A stretch of DNA of 64,000 nt from NCBI GenBank assembly GCA_033344775.1, contig JAWPMT010000005.1, positions 372,001 to 436,000 on the forward strand. Reading direction: 5' to 3'. Every line of letters begins with the position of its first letter. Position 1 is the first letter of the stretch. The notes under the pieces were generated by a model. That model saw only the letters and a program-made list of their open reading frames with translations. It was not told the origin of the DNA and ran no database searches. Both the position numbers and the translations under genes were made by a program. The DNA comes from Cytophagales bacterium. GTDB taxonomy: Bacteria; Bacteroidota; Bacteroidia; Cytophagales; Cyclobacteriaceae. Below, in pieces: positions 18,501 through 30,800 of the stretch.

Positions 18501-18856
18501 TCAACCAGTTTCCTGAAGGCGTATTCCAATCGGTCTTTATCCAGTTCTCCATCCAGCCTCACTATTTGAGGCATATTATAGGTCAGGGCGTGCGGTTCAA
18601 ACTGGTAGAGGAAGTACATGCGACGCTGCGCTGAAGATAAGGGATAGTATTCCCGCTTTGCAACAGGTTTTATGGGTTGATAGACAGCTCCCAGCGAGTT
18701 GAAGAATTGTATAATAGAAGGCTTTTTAGCTTTAAGTTCGTCGATTATTGACTCAGTTAGGTCTCCCTCAGAAGCTTCAACTTCAAGCTGGTTCTCCTTT
18801 ACCGAAACAATGATGTTCTTACTCCTCAGATGAGTAATATATTCGTCGATACTCAT
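15512..18856 (-). CDS. One-module NRPS with TubC docking domain: dd-C-A(Lys-like)-T
   Basis: 1114 residues. Residues 1-55 form a TubC-type N-terminal docking domain (MSIDEYITHLRSKNIIV...). C spans about 65-490, with NHIVIDG in place of HHxxxDG (first His is Asn, catalytic second His kept). A has YTSGSSGIPKG near 675 and FDTAIEE near 717, T has GGHS near 1053, and the tail ends GEEFILD. The pocket reads D-T-E-S-I-G-T-V-C-K, close to the Lys code of bacitracin synthetase (DAESIGSVCK), so Lys is likely. The docking domain and C domain are almost identical to those of the next gene, while the A core is unrelated in detail, showing A-domain replacement after duplication. It is coupled to the preceding NRPS by an ATGA overlap. 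Confidence 0.95.
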   Translation of the reverse strand: MSIDEYITHLRSKNIIVSVKENQLEVEASEGDLTESIIDELKAKKPSIIQFFNSLGAVYQPIKPVAKREYYPLSSAQRRMYFLYQFEPHALTYNMPQIVRLDGELDKDRLEYAFRKLVDRHESLRTSFKLIDEEPVQQITEQVDFQMEYYQSNEEEVQQVINKFIRPFDLAKAPLIRVGLITEIKSSEQGSTAHILMVDMNHIVIDGVSQGILINDFMSLYYNEELPPRQLQYKDYAVWQQGAEQQAALFQQKAYWLEEYADLPPVLELPYDHKRPMVKNNQGSNLSFSIPVEQTAQLKSIAESEGATLFMIMLSVYSILLSKLSNREDIVIGTPTAGRQHADVENMIGMFVNTLAMRSYPKGTLSFREFLSAVQSMTLASFDHQGYQYEELIDALKIERDTSRNPLFDVMFAYQNFEESSLQMPGLKLSSLNNGQSVSKFDLTLTVSESVEQLFLEFEYATELFEKSTVERFAQYFTRIVGQVVSDPLLKLSDIEILSQAERNKMLYEFNSSSVNYQVGEATVISLFEKQVEKDPKGIAISFKEEKYTYEEVNERVNKLANYLLNVKKIQAEDVIGIYVDRSASMIFTLLAIIKSGSAYISIDPEYADERNNKIIDDSDLRFIVTDKCSKLRSFNAKVPVVDLVMDSDRINKMSGSNPEVLIQPGHSAYIIYTSGSSGIPKGILIEHSSLLDYSLTFREHFSLTKEDKVIQQASLSFDTAIEEIFPTLISGASLLIMPDMGRDINYLVGAIKDQGATILSTTPLVLNELNHYSEEIKNLRVVISGGDLLLPSYIDQLIEYYPVYNTYGPTESTVCITYNKIDSLDQTPYLGKPIPNRRVVIIDQNQGLCPISVPGELCVSGAGLARGYIKNSSLTQKNFVENPHLSGERMYKTGDLARWLPDGNIEFLGRIDNQVKIRGFRIELGEIEYHLSDHEQVRESAVVSSGIGAENYLVAYYVSEEVLGTTELRKYLSGKLPDYMVPGHYVHLDKLPLNSNGKIDKKALPDAEIGAGDNYVAPSNATEEQLVGIWSEVLKLDKEVISITRSFFELGGHSLKATLLVNKIFKEMNVEVPLREVFKENTVLKMAEYIENEIWIRKNDRQYSSEGEEFILD
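18690..18856 (-). other. TubC-type N-terminal docking domain
   Basis: About 55 residues before the first C motif with the alpha-beta pattern of TubC_N domains (SIDEYITHLRSKNIIVSVKE, then a basic helix ending in IIQFF). Such domains bind a short linear C-terminal peptide of the upstream subunit. The copy in the next gene differs visibly only at Lys/Asn 13. Confidence 0.85.
18853..18856 (-). promoter_or_regulatory. ATGA stop-start overlap, translational coupling
   Basis: The TGA stop of the 4227-residue NRPS shares bases with the ATG of the next one-module NRPS. This indicates coupled translation of the two subunits and fixes the downstream start, which also matches the N-terminus of its duplicated neighbour. 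Confidence 0.85.
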
Positions 18857-21800
18857 ATTAATATAGTAGACTTTTCACCTTTACTTACCTCGACCTTTCT
18901 CAGTTGTTTAATGGTAATGATGTAACCAGACAAATCTCGTATAGTTTGTTTCCGAAAGATTTCTCTCAAGGGAACTTCAACCTCCATCATCTTGAATATC
19001 TTATTCATCAGTATAGTGGCTCGCAGAGAATGACCTCCCAGCTCAAAGAAGCTCCTGGTCACACTGATCACTTCCTTATCAATCTTTAATACCTGACTCC
19101 ACAGCTCTACCAGTTGCTCTTCCGTGGCATTTGAAGGTGCTATAAAGTCTTCACCAACCTCGACCTCCGGATCGGGTAATGCTTTTTTGTCTGTTTTTCC
19201 ATTCGCATTCAAAGGAAGCTCATACAAATGCACATAATAACCAGGAACCATGTATTCCGGTAATCTCTCCGACAGGTAATTCCTTAAGGCCGATGGTTCC
19301 TGAGCTTCTTCCGATACATAATAAGCCACCAGGTAGTTCTCTCCTTCTTTCTTTTTGACTACCACTACCGTCTCCTTTATCTCGTTATGACTGACCAGAT
19401 GGTATGCGATCTCGCCCGGTTCTATCCTAAAGCCCCGAATCTTCACCTGATCATCTATTCTGCCTATATATTCTATGTTACCGTCTGGCAGCCACCTGGC
19501 AAGGTCGCCAGTTCGGTACATCCTATCACCAGGACTAAACGGGTTTTCTATGAATTTGGCTTTGGTTAATTTCTCATTATTTGCATAACCTCTTGCTACG
19601 CCTTCCCCTGAAATACATAGTTCCCCAGGCACTCCTACTGGCTGAAGTCCCATATACTGATCCAGAACCAGTAGGTTAGTATTAATTAGAGGTTTGCCTA
19701 TCGGAACGGATTTTTGATCTCCTAATGATGTTGTCGAATAGCTGCAACAATAAACAGTGCCTTCTGTAGGTCCATATATATTATCAAGTGTTATACCAGC
19801 ACCTAAAGCATTAAATGCATTTACGAGGGAAATAGTTAAAGCTTCTCCAGCCAGGAATATGTGTTTTAGACCACTAATCCTATCATAGCTCTTGCTTGTC
19901 AGTTCACCTACAAAAACAGCAAACATGGAAGGAACAAAGTTGATATGGGTTACATGCTTGTCATCAATGACATGCAGCAGGTTGTCAACATTTGCCTCAT
20001 CGCCTTGTGGTAAAATGACCATAGATCCACCACTGAGTAACCAGCCAAATATTTCAGTCATCGAAACATCGAACATGTGGCTCGTTTTGAACAGGTAGCG
20101 ATCGTCTTCAGCCAATGGATACTGGTTATCCATCCAGTTAATCAAATTGTGAAGAGATCTATGAGTGATTTCTACACCTTTAGGATTCCCCGTGCTTCCG
20201 GATGTGTAAATAATGTAAGCAAGATCTTCAGGCTGGGCTCTGCTCTCTAATACAGCACCAAATGGCTTGTCCTCAAGCGAATCGAGGGATATTAATGCTA
20301 TTGGAGATAAGTCTTTCTTGCTCACAGAAGAACCAGTCAGCATCAACTGCATACCACTATCTTCTATGAGAAAGTTGATCCTTTCTGTCGGATAGTCCGG
20401 ACTAATTGGCAAATAAGTCGCCCCAGCTTTCATAATACCAAATATCCCGGCCATCAAATCAAAAGAACGATCACTCATAAGACCGACAATGTCCCCTTGT
20501 TTGACACCTCTATTTAAGAGAACATCAGTCACCTGATCCACTTTCCCATGAAAAGATTTGTAACTCAGTTCTTCGTTCTTAAATATTAAAGCCGTCTTAT
20601 CAGGAGTACGCGCTGCCTGGGATTCAAACAAGTCAATGACTGTTTTGTCCGTCGGAAAATCAGCTTTAGTGTCATTAAATGTTTCCAATATCTGAAGTCT
20701 TTCCTCCTCACTGATAATCACTATGTCGGACAATGTTATTTCCGGGTTTGAGATGACTTGTTCGACAATCTTTACAAAGTAGGTGTTGAACCGTTCAATG
20801 GTGTGTTTTTCGAATAATTCAGTGGAATACTCGAAATTTAAATGAAGCTGTTCAATATTTTCTGATACTGTCAACGTCAGATCAAACTTGGACACTGTAT
20901 GACCGCTGTTCTGAGCGGCTAATTTCAACCCAGGCATCTGAAGAGTAGACTCTTCGAAGTTTTGATAGGCAAACATGACGTCAAACAGCGGGTTACGACT
21001 GGTATCGCGTTCTATTTTCAGTTCATCAACCAACTCCTCGTATTGATAGCCCTGGTGATCAAAAAAAGTCAACGTCCCTGATTGGACTGCCGACAGAAAC
21101 TCCCTGAAACTCATCTTTCCTTTGGGATAGTTACGCAGGGCCATCGTATTAACAAACATCCCGATCATATCATCAACATCGGCATGCTGACGACCGGCCG
21201 TAGGGGTTCCAATCACAATGTCTTCCTGATTACTCAGCTTACTCAAAAGAATGTTGTACATCGAAAGCATCAGCATAAAAAGGGTAGCTCCTTCTGATTC
21301 GGCTATCGATTTCAATTGAGCGGTTTGCTCTGCTGCTAAGGCAAAACCCAGATTGCCGCCCTGATATTTCTTCACCAGGGGTCTTTTATGGTCATAAGGT
21401 AACTCCAGGACTGGTGGCAGGTCGGAGTATTCTTGCAGCCAGAATGCTTTTTGTTGTGACAATGCGGATTGTTGCGCTTCGGCCTGTTGCCATACCGCAT
21501 AATCTTTGTAGTGCAAATGCACAGGAGATAAGTCCTCCCCTTCGTACAGGGACATAAAATCCCTGATCAAAAGGCCCTGGGAAACCCCATCGGTAATAAT
21601 ATGGTGAAGATCTACCATTAAAATATGCTCCTCGGCCTCTCTAGTGGAATCTTCCGCTACTGAAATCAATCCTACCCTTATCAAGGGTGCCTCAGACAAG
21701 TCGAAGGGACGAATGAAGCTGGTGATTACCTCCTGAACTCCCGCTTCGTCTGACCGGTAGTGTTCGAGATGGAGATCAACCCAGTCGGTTATGCACTGTA

Positions 21801-24800
21801 CAGGTTCGTCGCCCTGTAAGGCAAAAGAGGTCCTCAAGCTCTCGTGACGGGCTACTAGTTCGTTAAAAGCCAGCTCCAGACTGTTTTTAGCCAATACCCC
21901 TTCCAGCCGCACAATCTGAGGCATGTTGTAGGTCAGAGCATTCGGCTCAAACTGGTAGAGGAAGTACATGCGACGCTGCGCTGAAGATAAGGGATAGTAT
22001 TCCTGTTTTGCTGCAGGCTCTATGGATTGATAGCTAGTCTTATCTGCCTCACGGATATACTGGCTCAAACTTCGGATATCCTGGTGCTGAAAGATGGTTT
22101 TTAGGGGCACCTCTATGGATAAAACCCTAAAAATCTTATTGACCAATACGGTAGCCCGTAGGGAATGTCCTCCCAACTCAAAGAAACTCCGGGTTACACT
22201 GATCACTTCCTTATCGAGTTTTAATACCTCGCTCCATATTTCCACCAGGTGTTCTTCCACCTCATTGGAAGGGGCATCATAATCGTCACCTATCTGGAAT
22301 TCCGGATCTGGCAAGGCTTTTCTGTACAGTTTCCCGGAAGGAGTAAATGGCATTTCCGCCATGTGAACAAAATGACCAGGCATCATGTAGGCCGGGAGCT
22401 TTTTTGATAAGTAGCTTCTTAGTTCCGATGGGGAGATTTCTTCTTTCGATACATAATATGCCACCAAATACTTATCTCCACCTTTTCCCTTGGTTATTAC
22501 TGCTGATTCTGTGATTTGATCATGAGCATTTAACTGGCTCTCAATTTCACCCGGCTCTATTCGTATACCCCGGATTTTTACCTGCTGATCTACTCTCCCT
22601 AAAAACTCAATATTTCCATCTGGTAACCATCTGGCCAGATCACCGGTCTTATACAACCGGTCACCGGGAACAAACGGATTGTCAATGAATTTTTTCGCTG
22701 TAAGCGTTTCATTATGAATGTAGCCTTCACCGACCTGTTTCCCTCCTATGTATAGTTCTCCTGTCACATGAACAGGTTGAGGTTGCATGTATTTATCCAA
22801 TATATAGATAAACGTATTTTGAATCGGTCGGCCTATGGGTGGCATCGTAGGTATTACTTCGGTAGGTGAGACCGTGTATGCCGTAACTACCTGCGTTTCT
22901 GCAGGGCCATAATGATTATGAATGTATGTTTGATTCTTTTGTAAATACTGTTTGAATAAGTCTCCTATGATTAATTGCTCTCCGGTGGTGACAATATGCT
23001 TGATCGTGGATGGCACCAGATGCATGTATTCTTTTGTATTAAAGATTTGATTTAATACAGAGGATGGCATATAGATGGCTTCTACCTCATTTTCACGGAC
23101 ATGGTGCAATAATTTCGAAAAATCCTGAACGGTTTCCTTGCCGATAAGGTGCAATTTTCCGCCTTTGAGGAGCGCAGAAAATATCTCCATCGCAGAAGCA
23201 TCAAAACTTAAAGTGGTAAACTGCAGAACTGAGCCGTAATCAACCTTTTCTTCACTGTATTGGTGATCCAGCAAGTTTGTCATGTTGATATGGTTGAGCA
23301 TCGCGCCCTTAGGCTTACCTGTGGAACCGGAGGTGTAGATCACATAAGAGAGGTCTGTGCTTACATTGACATTTTTTATGTTTTTGGTTTCGCTACTCTC
23401 GAAGTTTATTTCCTGAACATTAATACGAGCTAGCCCTTCAGTGGTCTCCTCTGCCGGCATAGACACATTGTCTGTTAGCAGTACGGTTAACTGGCTATTG
23501 AAGAATATGTATTTTATTCGTTCTGCCGGAAACTCAGGATCGATGGGGAGGTATGCTCCTCCTGCTTTTAAAATTGCCAGAACGGATATGATCATCTCAA
23601 AGGATCGCTCCTGCATGACCCCCACCACTTTGTTTCTGGTTATTCCCTTTGCTCTTAGCGTAGTGGCCAGTTGATTGGACCTGTTATTGAGTTCACGATA
23701 GGTAAGTGATTTTCCCTTGAAGGTCAAGGCTACTGCGTCAGGTGCTTTATTCACCTGCTCTTCGAAGATCTCATGCAGGGTCTTAGGCTCTTCTTCATAG
23801 TACTTCGATGTGTCGTTAAACCCGTATAATATTTTGTTGCGCTCGGGCTCGTCAAGGAGGCTAAGGGCTGATATTTTTTGATCGGGATCACTAGTAATTT
23901 GAGAAGTAAGGTATTTGAAGTAGTAAATGATCTTTTGAATTGACTCCAGAGAAAAAATAGCGGAGTAATATTCTATACCGAAGTACAACCGATCATTGTG
24001 TTCCGTAGATGATAGTAGCAGATCAAATTTTGAAGTCGTTTTTTTATCTGAGTAGGGTTTTAGTGTCAGCCCACGCATTTTCAACTCCGAGTCCTCAAGG
24101 TTTTGATAGGAGAACATGACATCAAATAGTGGATTGCGACTGATATTGCGATCCATTTGCAACTCATCTATTAGTTCATCATATTGATAATTTTGGTTGT
24201 CAAAACAGGCCAGCGTTCTGGATTTTACTTCTGCTAAGAATTCCCTGAAGGTCAACTCTCCTTTCGGATAATTGCGCAATGGAAGTGTGTTGACAAACAT
24301 GCCGATCATACTTTTCAGATCTTCATGCTGGCGACCGGCCAGTGGAGTGCCGATCACTATGTCTTCCTGGTTACTTAATTTGCCTAATAAGACATTATAA
24401 ACCGATAAGATCACCATGAACAGAGTGGCTCCTTCCCTATCCGCAACTGTTTTTAACCGGGCGGTTTCTTCAACAGTCAGTTCAAAGCTCAGTGAATCAC
24501 CCTCATAGCTCTTGACTGATGGCCTGGTGAAATCTACAGGTAATTCAAGCAGAGGTGCTTCTTCAGCAAATTCATTCAGCCAAAAAGCTTTTTGTTTTGC
24601 TAACGTCGTTTGTTGTGATTCTCCCCTCTGCCATTCGGCGTAATCCTTGTAATGTAACGATGCATCCGGCAATGACTCATCATGATATAAGTTCATGAAG
24701 TCTTTCACCAGTATACCCTGGGATACCCCATCAGCAACGATGTGGTGGATATCTACCATTAGTATATGTTCTGGTGATGCGGCGCTTTCTTCGGTTGCGT

Positions 24801-27800
24801 GCGTTGTGATCAGACCAGCCCTGATGAGGGGACCGTGGCTCAAATCAAAAGGTCTGATAAATGATTTAATGACGGCAGGTACCTGCTCGTCAGTCGATTC
24901 AAAGTATTCTAATTGAAAAGCTACCTGCTCTAATATTTTCTGCACCGGTTCCTCGTCGACGACTTCAAAATAAGTACGTAGACTTTCATGATGTGCTACT
25001 AATTGCTGAAGGGCTTTTTCCAGTTGCTTCCTATCGAGGTTTCCCTGAAGTCTGACGACCTGGGGCATGTTATAGGCCAAGGAGGTCTTATCAAACTGGT
25101 AAAGAAAATATAAACGACGCTGGGCGGATGATAACGTATAATAAGCTTTTTTATCGGCTGGTTCTATCACCTGGTAAGCCGTTTTTTCCAAACCGCTTAT
25201 GAATTGCCCCAAGCTTTGGATGTCCCTGTACTGAAATACTGCTTTTAAAGGCACTTCTACGGCCAGCACCTTTAAGATCTTATTGATCAGGACAGTTGCC
25301 CTAAGAGAATGGCCTCCCAGTTCAAAGAAACTCCTGGTTACACTGATGGCTTCTTTATCTAGTTTTAATACTTCGCTCCATATTTTCACCAGCAGCTCTT
25401 CTACTTCACTGGATGGTGCCACATAATTGTCATCGATTTCAATATCCGGATCGGGCAAAGCTTTTTTATCCAGTTTGCCATTGGCATTTAATGGCAGCTT
25501 GTCCAAATGAATATAATTATCCGGCACCATGTAGTCGGGTAATTTCTCAGACAGGTATTTGATTAACGTCGCTGATTCCTGGATTCCTTCTGAAGTGTAG
25601 TAGGCCACAAGGTATTTCTCTGAATCTTTTCCTTTGGCCAATACTACCGATTCTTTTATTTGCTCATGTTTGGTAAGATGATGTTCTATTTCTCCCAACT
25701 CGATCCTAAAGCCTCTGATCTTTACCTGATCATCTATTCGGCCCAAAAACTCTAGCTCTCCATTGGGCAGCCATCTTGCCAGGTCACCTGTAGCGTACAT
25801 ACGCTCTCCTGGACCATAAGGATTCTCGATAAACTTCTGCCGGGTCAAGGCATCATCATTGACGTAACCTTTTCCAAGTCCGTGACCACTTATATACAAT
25901 TCTCCCGTTATTCCTTTAGGCAATAATTGTCTCTGCTCGTCTAGAACGTAGATTCCGGTATTATCAATTGGTTTACCCACTGGTACCCGATGACCTTTTA
26001 CTCCGGATTTGGAAACTTCTCTAATGATTGATGTAACCGTTGTTTCCGTAGGGCCATATTCATTAAAGAATTGATACTTCTCGCTAAACTTATTTGCCAG
26101 CGATACGGAGCATTCTTCTCCACCAGCAACCACCCGCTTAAGGCTCGGATGATGATCCAATGAAATGTTTTCCAAAAATGACGGAGTGGCATGAAGGTGG
26201 GTAATCGCATGCCGTGACAGGTATTGATTAAATTTAGCAGTATCGATGATGATATCCTCAGTGATTAGGACCAAAGTAGCACCTTGCAATAATGATAACC
26301 ACATTTGCTCCACCGAAGCATCGAAGGTAAAAGATGAAAACTGAAGGATCTTTTCATCTTTATTGATCTGGAACAATTGCTGTTGTGAACGTATGAGATT
26401 GATTACAGAATAATGTCGAGTCATTACACCCTTTGGCATACCTGTTGAGCCCGAAGTAAATATGATGTAGGCAACATCTTCTGATGATACGGGAATGTCC
26501 GGATTTCCATCACCATTTGGGGCGTATAAGCCTGGATCGTCAACATTGATGGTTTTAATGAATGGATCCCACTCCTTCCGTTTATCTTCTGTTGTCAGTA
26601 GAAGTTCAGCATCACTCTTTTCAAGCATATACTTCGTGCGCGGCAATGGCTGAGATTTACTCAAAGGCAAATAGGTGCAACCAGCTTTCAGTATCCCTAG
26701 GATCCCTATGAACATTTCCATGGACCTGTCAACCATCAAACCAATTACACTTGACTTTTCAACTCCTTCGTTTCTTAAATTATTGGCTAATTGATTGGCT
26801 TTGAGGTTTAATTCACGGTAGGTTATTGCACGCTCATCAAGCATGATAGCCGTATCTTCAGGCGTTTGATCTACCTGATCCTCAAACCATTTAACGATCG
26901 TATCATCTTTCGAGTAATCGGTAGTTTGCGTATTAAGCTCACTTAATAATTGATGCTTTTCTTCACCATTTAAAAGGTCGCCTGTGTTTAATACTTTGTC
27001 AGGAGTCCTGAATTCTAATTCCAGTACCTGCTCAAAATGGTATAAGAATTTTTGTACATACTCCTCACGAAATTCAGACTTAGCATATGAGATCTCCACG
27101 TAAAGTGAATCATTCATCGTGCTCATCATAAAATCCAAATCGTAGTTGGTCTTTTCGTAAAGCGCAATATCTAATTTATGAGAGGTCTTTTCCTGGCCGT
27201 CTGAAACGTCTTCAGATTTCAATTCCTTATAAATATGAAAATCATTGTGATTAAAGATTGAATTGAATAATGGCTTGCTGGTAGGGCCTGAATCACTTTT
27301 CTGATTTAATATTTCAAATAGGGACAGTTGCTGATGCGCTCTTATATCAGACATTTTACGATCAACATGTCGGACCAGATCACCGAAAACCATCGGTTCT
27401 GATATGCTAATCTTGAATGGAATGGTATTTAGAAAACATCCCAGAATTTGATCACCACCTTCTTTAACAGGACGGTTATTGGTCACAAGGCCTACCATTA
27501 CTTCATTGTGGTAGGTCATCATCTTTGAGGCATATAGATATGCTGCAAAGCATATCTCCTTGATCCCGGTATTGTATTTTTTTGATCGCTCTTCTAGTAG
27601 TTTGTAGATCTCTTTTGGGAATCTTTTTTGAACTCTTCCTAACTCCCGACTTTCCTTATCTGTAGCATCGAGATCTTTAAATTCCATCCCAGAGACGTCA
27701 TCTAATTCCGCCTTCCAGTAATTATTCGTCTCATCATTGTTTTTGATTGTCATTTGTTCTGCCACAAAATCCTTGTAATCAGCTTTTAATGGCTTTGGCT

Positions 27801-30800
27801 GGAAGGATTTATCTGATAGTAATGCTAAATAGGTATTATTCAGCTCTGTCATCAGTGAGGCTGAACTCCACCCATCCAATATAGAATGATGAAAAGTCCA
27901 TAGAAAAAGCACATCACCTGGAGTAGTTTGAAAAACCTTGGCCCTCCATAGAGGAGCGCGATCAAATTTGAAAGGGTTTTCTCTATCAGATTTCATAAAG
28001 GCACCCACGATGTTTTCCTGCTCTTCTTTTTCTTTTGACGAAATGTCAGCAAAGGATACAATGACGGGTACTTCTTTGTGGACTATACTTACCTGGGTTT
28101 CGTAATCATCAAGGTTGAAGCTCTTTCTCAGGTTGGTATGTTTGGCCACCATCAAGGTCAACGCCTTTTCAAATATGGCTATATCAAATTGCTTGTACTT
28201 GACGTTGTATACGTTTTGATCATGATAAACAGCTTCTTCGATGTTCGAAAGGGAATGGTAGACCATGCCTTTTTCAATGTCGCTCATCGGAAAAATATCG
28301 GACACATGCGCTGTATCTTGCATTTGCGCCAATACCCTTTCTTTTAGCTGTTCGATTTCAGAATAAGAAGCAAGAGCAGTGGGTTTCGCTTTACCATTGT
28401 CAACCCCGCTTTCACTGATGTAGTCCGACAATGCAGCTATGGAGGAATGGTCAAACAAATTCTTAAGGCTTATTTTTACAGATAACCCTTTATTAATAGC
28501 AACTACCAGTCTGATCGCTTTTATCGAATCTCCCCCAATGGTGAAAAAGTTGCTACTTACGCTTATTTTCTCATGGCTTACTTTTAATATTTCAGACCAT
28601 ATTTCAACAAGTTTTTCCTCTGTTTCATTGGAAGGTGCTTCATAATCGTCACCTGCTACGATCTCAGGATCCGGCAAGGCTTTCTTATCCAGTTTACCAT
28701 TGCTAGTCAAAGGCCATTCTTCCATATGAACATAGAATGACGGCAACATATATTCCGGTAGCCTTTCTGACAGGTATTCCTTCAATACTGACTCATCCAA
28801 TTTCTCATCAGATAAATAATAGCCAACCAGGTATTTCTCTTCTTCATCGTCAACGTCTCTCACAACCGCTACGGCTTCTTTTACCAGATCATAGGTTGAC
28901 AATTGGTGCTCAATTTCTCCCAATTCTATCCTGTAACCTCGGATTTTTACCTGATCATCTATTCGTCCCTTGTATAGGACTGTACCATCATCAAGCATTT
29001 GCACCAAATCACCGGTTCTGTACATCTTGGTGCCCTCCACAAACGGGTTGGCCAAAAAGCGTTGGTCGGTCAACGCTTCATTATTGATGTAACCTCTGGC
29101 AACTCCCAATCCTGAGACATACAGTTCTCCCTGGATGCCGACTGGAATCGGTTTCAAATAACTGTCCAGAATATATATCTGTGTATTATTTATTGGGTGT
29201 CCTATAGGAACCGACTGTAATTGCTCATCAGGAACAAAGCGATAGATCATACAACCTACTGTGGCTTCAGTAGGGCCGTATTCATTATATATTTCAACCT
29301 GGCCCTCAAACTTGCTATGAATAGCCTGTGCCAGAGAGGTCTCCAACTCCTCACCTCCTACGATCAGCTTTATTGTTTTATTGGAGGCTGGTACAAGGTC
29401 ACTGTCATTTAGGATTTTTAGATGTGAGGGGGTGAGTTTCAAGACATTTACTTCACCTTCTCTGAGCATTTTTTCTACCACCAGGCCACCTTGCTGCTCT
29501 TGAGAGATAATGATTTTATTGCCGGAAATCAAGGGGGTGAAAATCGATGTGACGGTCAGATCAAAAGAAATTGATGTATACAATCCAAAAGTCGCGTCTT
29601 CCCCATCGAGATAGTATTCAGAAGCCCAGCCAATATAATTGATCAAAGCCCCGTGTTCTATCATTACACCTTTGGGTTTACCGGTGGAGCCTGACGTGTA
29701 GATCACATAGCATAGGTCTGAAGCCTTACTCCTATTTTCTACTTCTTTTACCTCAGTAAGGTTTTCAGCATCTTCTACGAAAAACGTTGGAATCGTGTAT
29801 TCAACTTTACCCTCCAATTCTTTTGTGACCAACAAGGCATTTGCCCCGCTATCCTTAAGCAGGTATTCTTTTCGTCCATCAGGAAGATCCGTGTCAATGG
29901 GCAGGTAGGCACCTCCGGCTTTTAGAATGCCTAAAATACCTATGACCAACTTGGGCGACTTCTGCGTCATTAGCCCGACGATACTTCCCGGACCAATGCC
30001 CCTATCTATCAAATAAGAAGCCAGGCCATTACTTTTCTGATCGAGTTCCTGATAGGTAAGTGTTGTCCCTTCAAATACCAATGCCGATCTGTCCGGATGT
30101 TGTATCACCTGCTCTTTAAACAATGACAGAACAGTTTTTTCCTGAGGAATTTCTACAGCAGAATCATTAAATTGATAAAGGAGTTTTTGTTTCTCTACCT
30201 TATCAAGAAGTTCAATTTCCGATATTTTTAATACTGGGTTTTTAAGAATGGATATTAGAATCCTATTAAAATATCTGATAAAGCGAACTGCCTGTGTGCT
30301 GGAAAATAGTTCGGTACAGTATTCAAAAATGAAATCAATTTTCGTATCATATTCCAGCACTTTGAATACGACATCATAATTTGAAGGTATGGATTTACAT
30401 GATTCTAAAGTAGCTTCATCTATTTCGTCGATACTCAAAACTTCCGACGAAACATGTTTGTACTTCTTATGATTTAGCACATCAAATGTCACGTCAAAAA
30501 GCGGCGACCTGGAATTGTCTCGCTGTAGATTTAGGCTTTCTACTAGTTCATCAAATTGAAAATCCTGATTATTGAAGCACTCTTTGACATTCTCTTTCAA
30601 GTCATTTAAGTAATCGACAAATGTTAAGTGGTCAGCCGGATAGGAACGGATAGGAATGGCATTAATAAATGTGCCAAACATGGTGGTTAATTCTTTACGA
30701 TTCCTTCCTGTTACGGGAACACCTACTACAATATCACTCTGGCCGCTTATGGTTTTTAAAAACGTTTTAAAAACACACAACAAAACAGTAGACATAGTGG

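Larger units (their letters stand above)
17481..18994 (-). repeat. Tandem duplication, copy 2
   Basis: Includes the docking and C domains of the Lys-like module and the last 45 or so codons of the four-module NRPS. The corresponding part in copy 1 is non-functional and lies between genes, so this copy is the parental arrangement. Confidence 0.9.
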
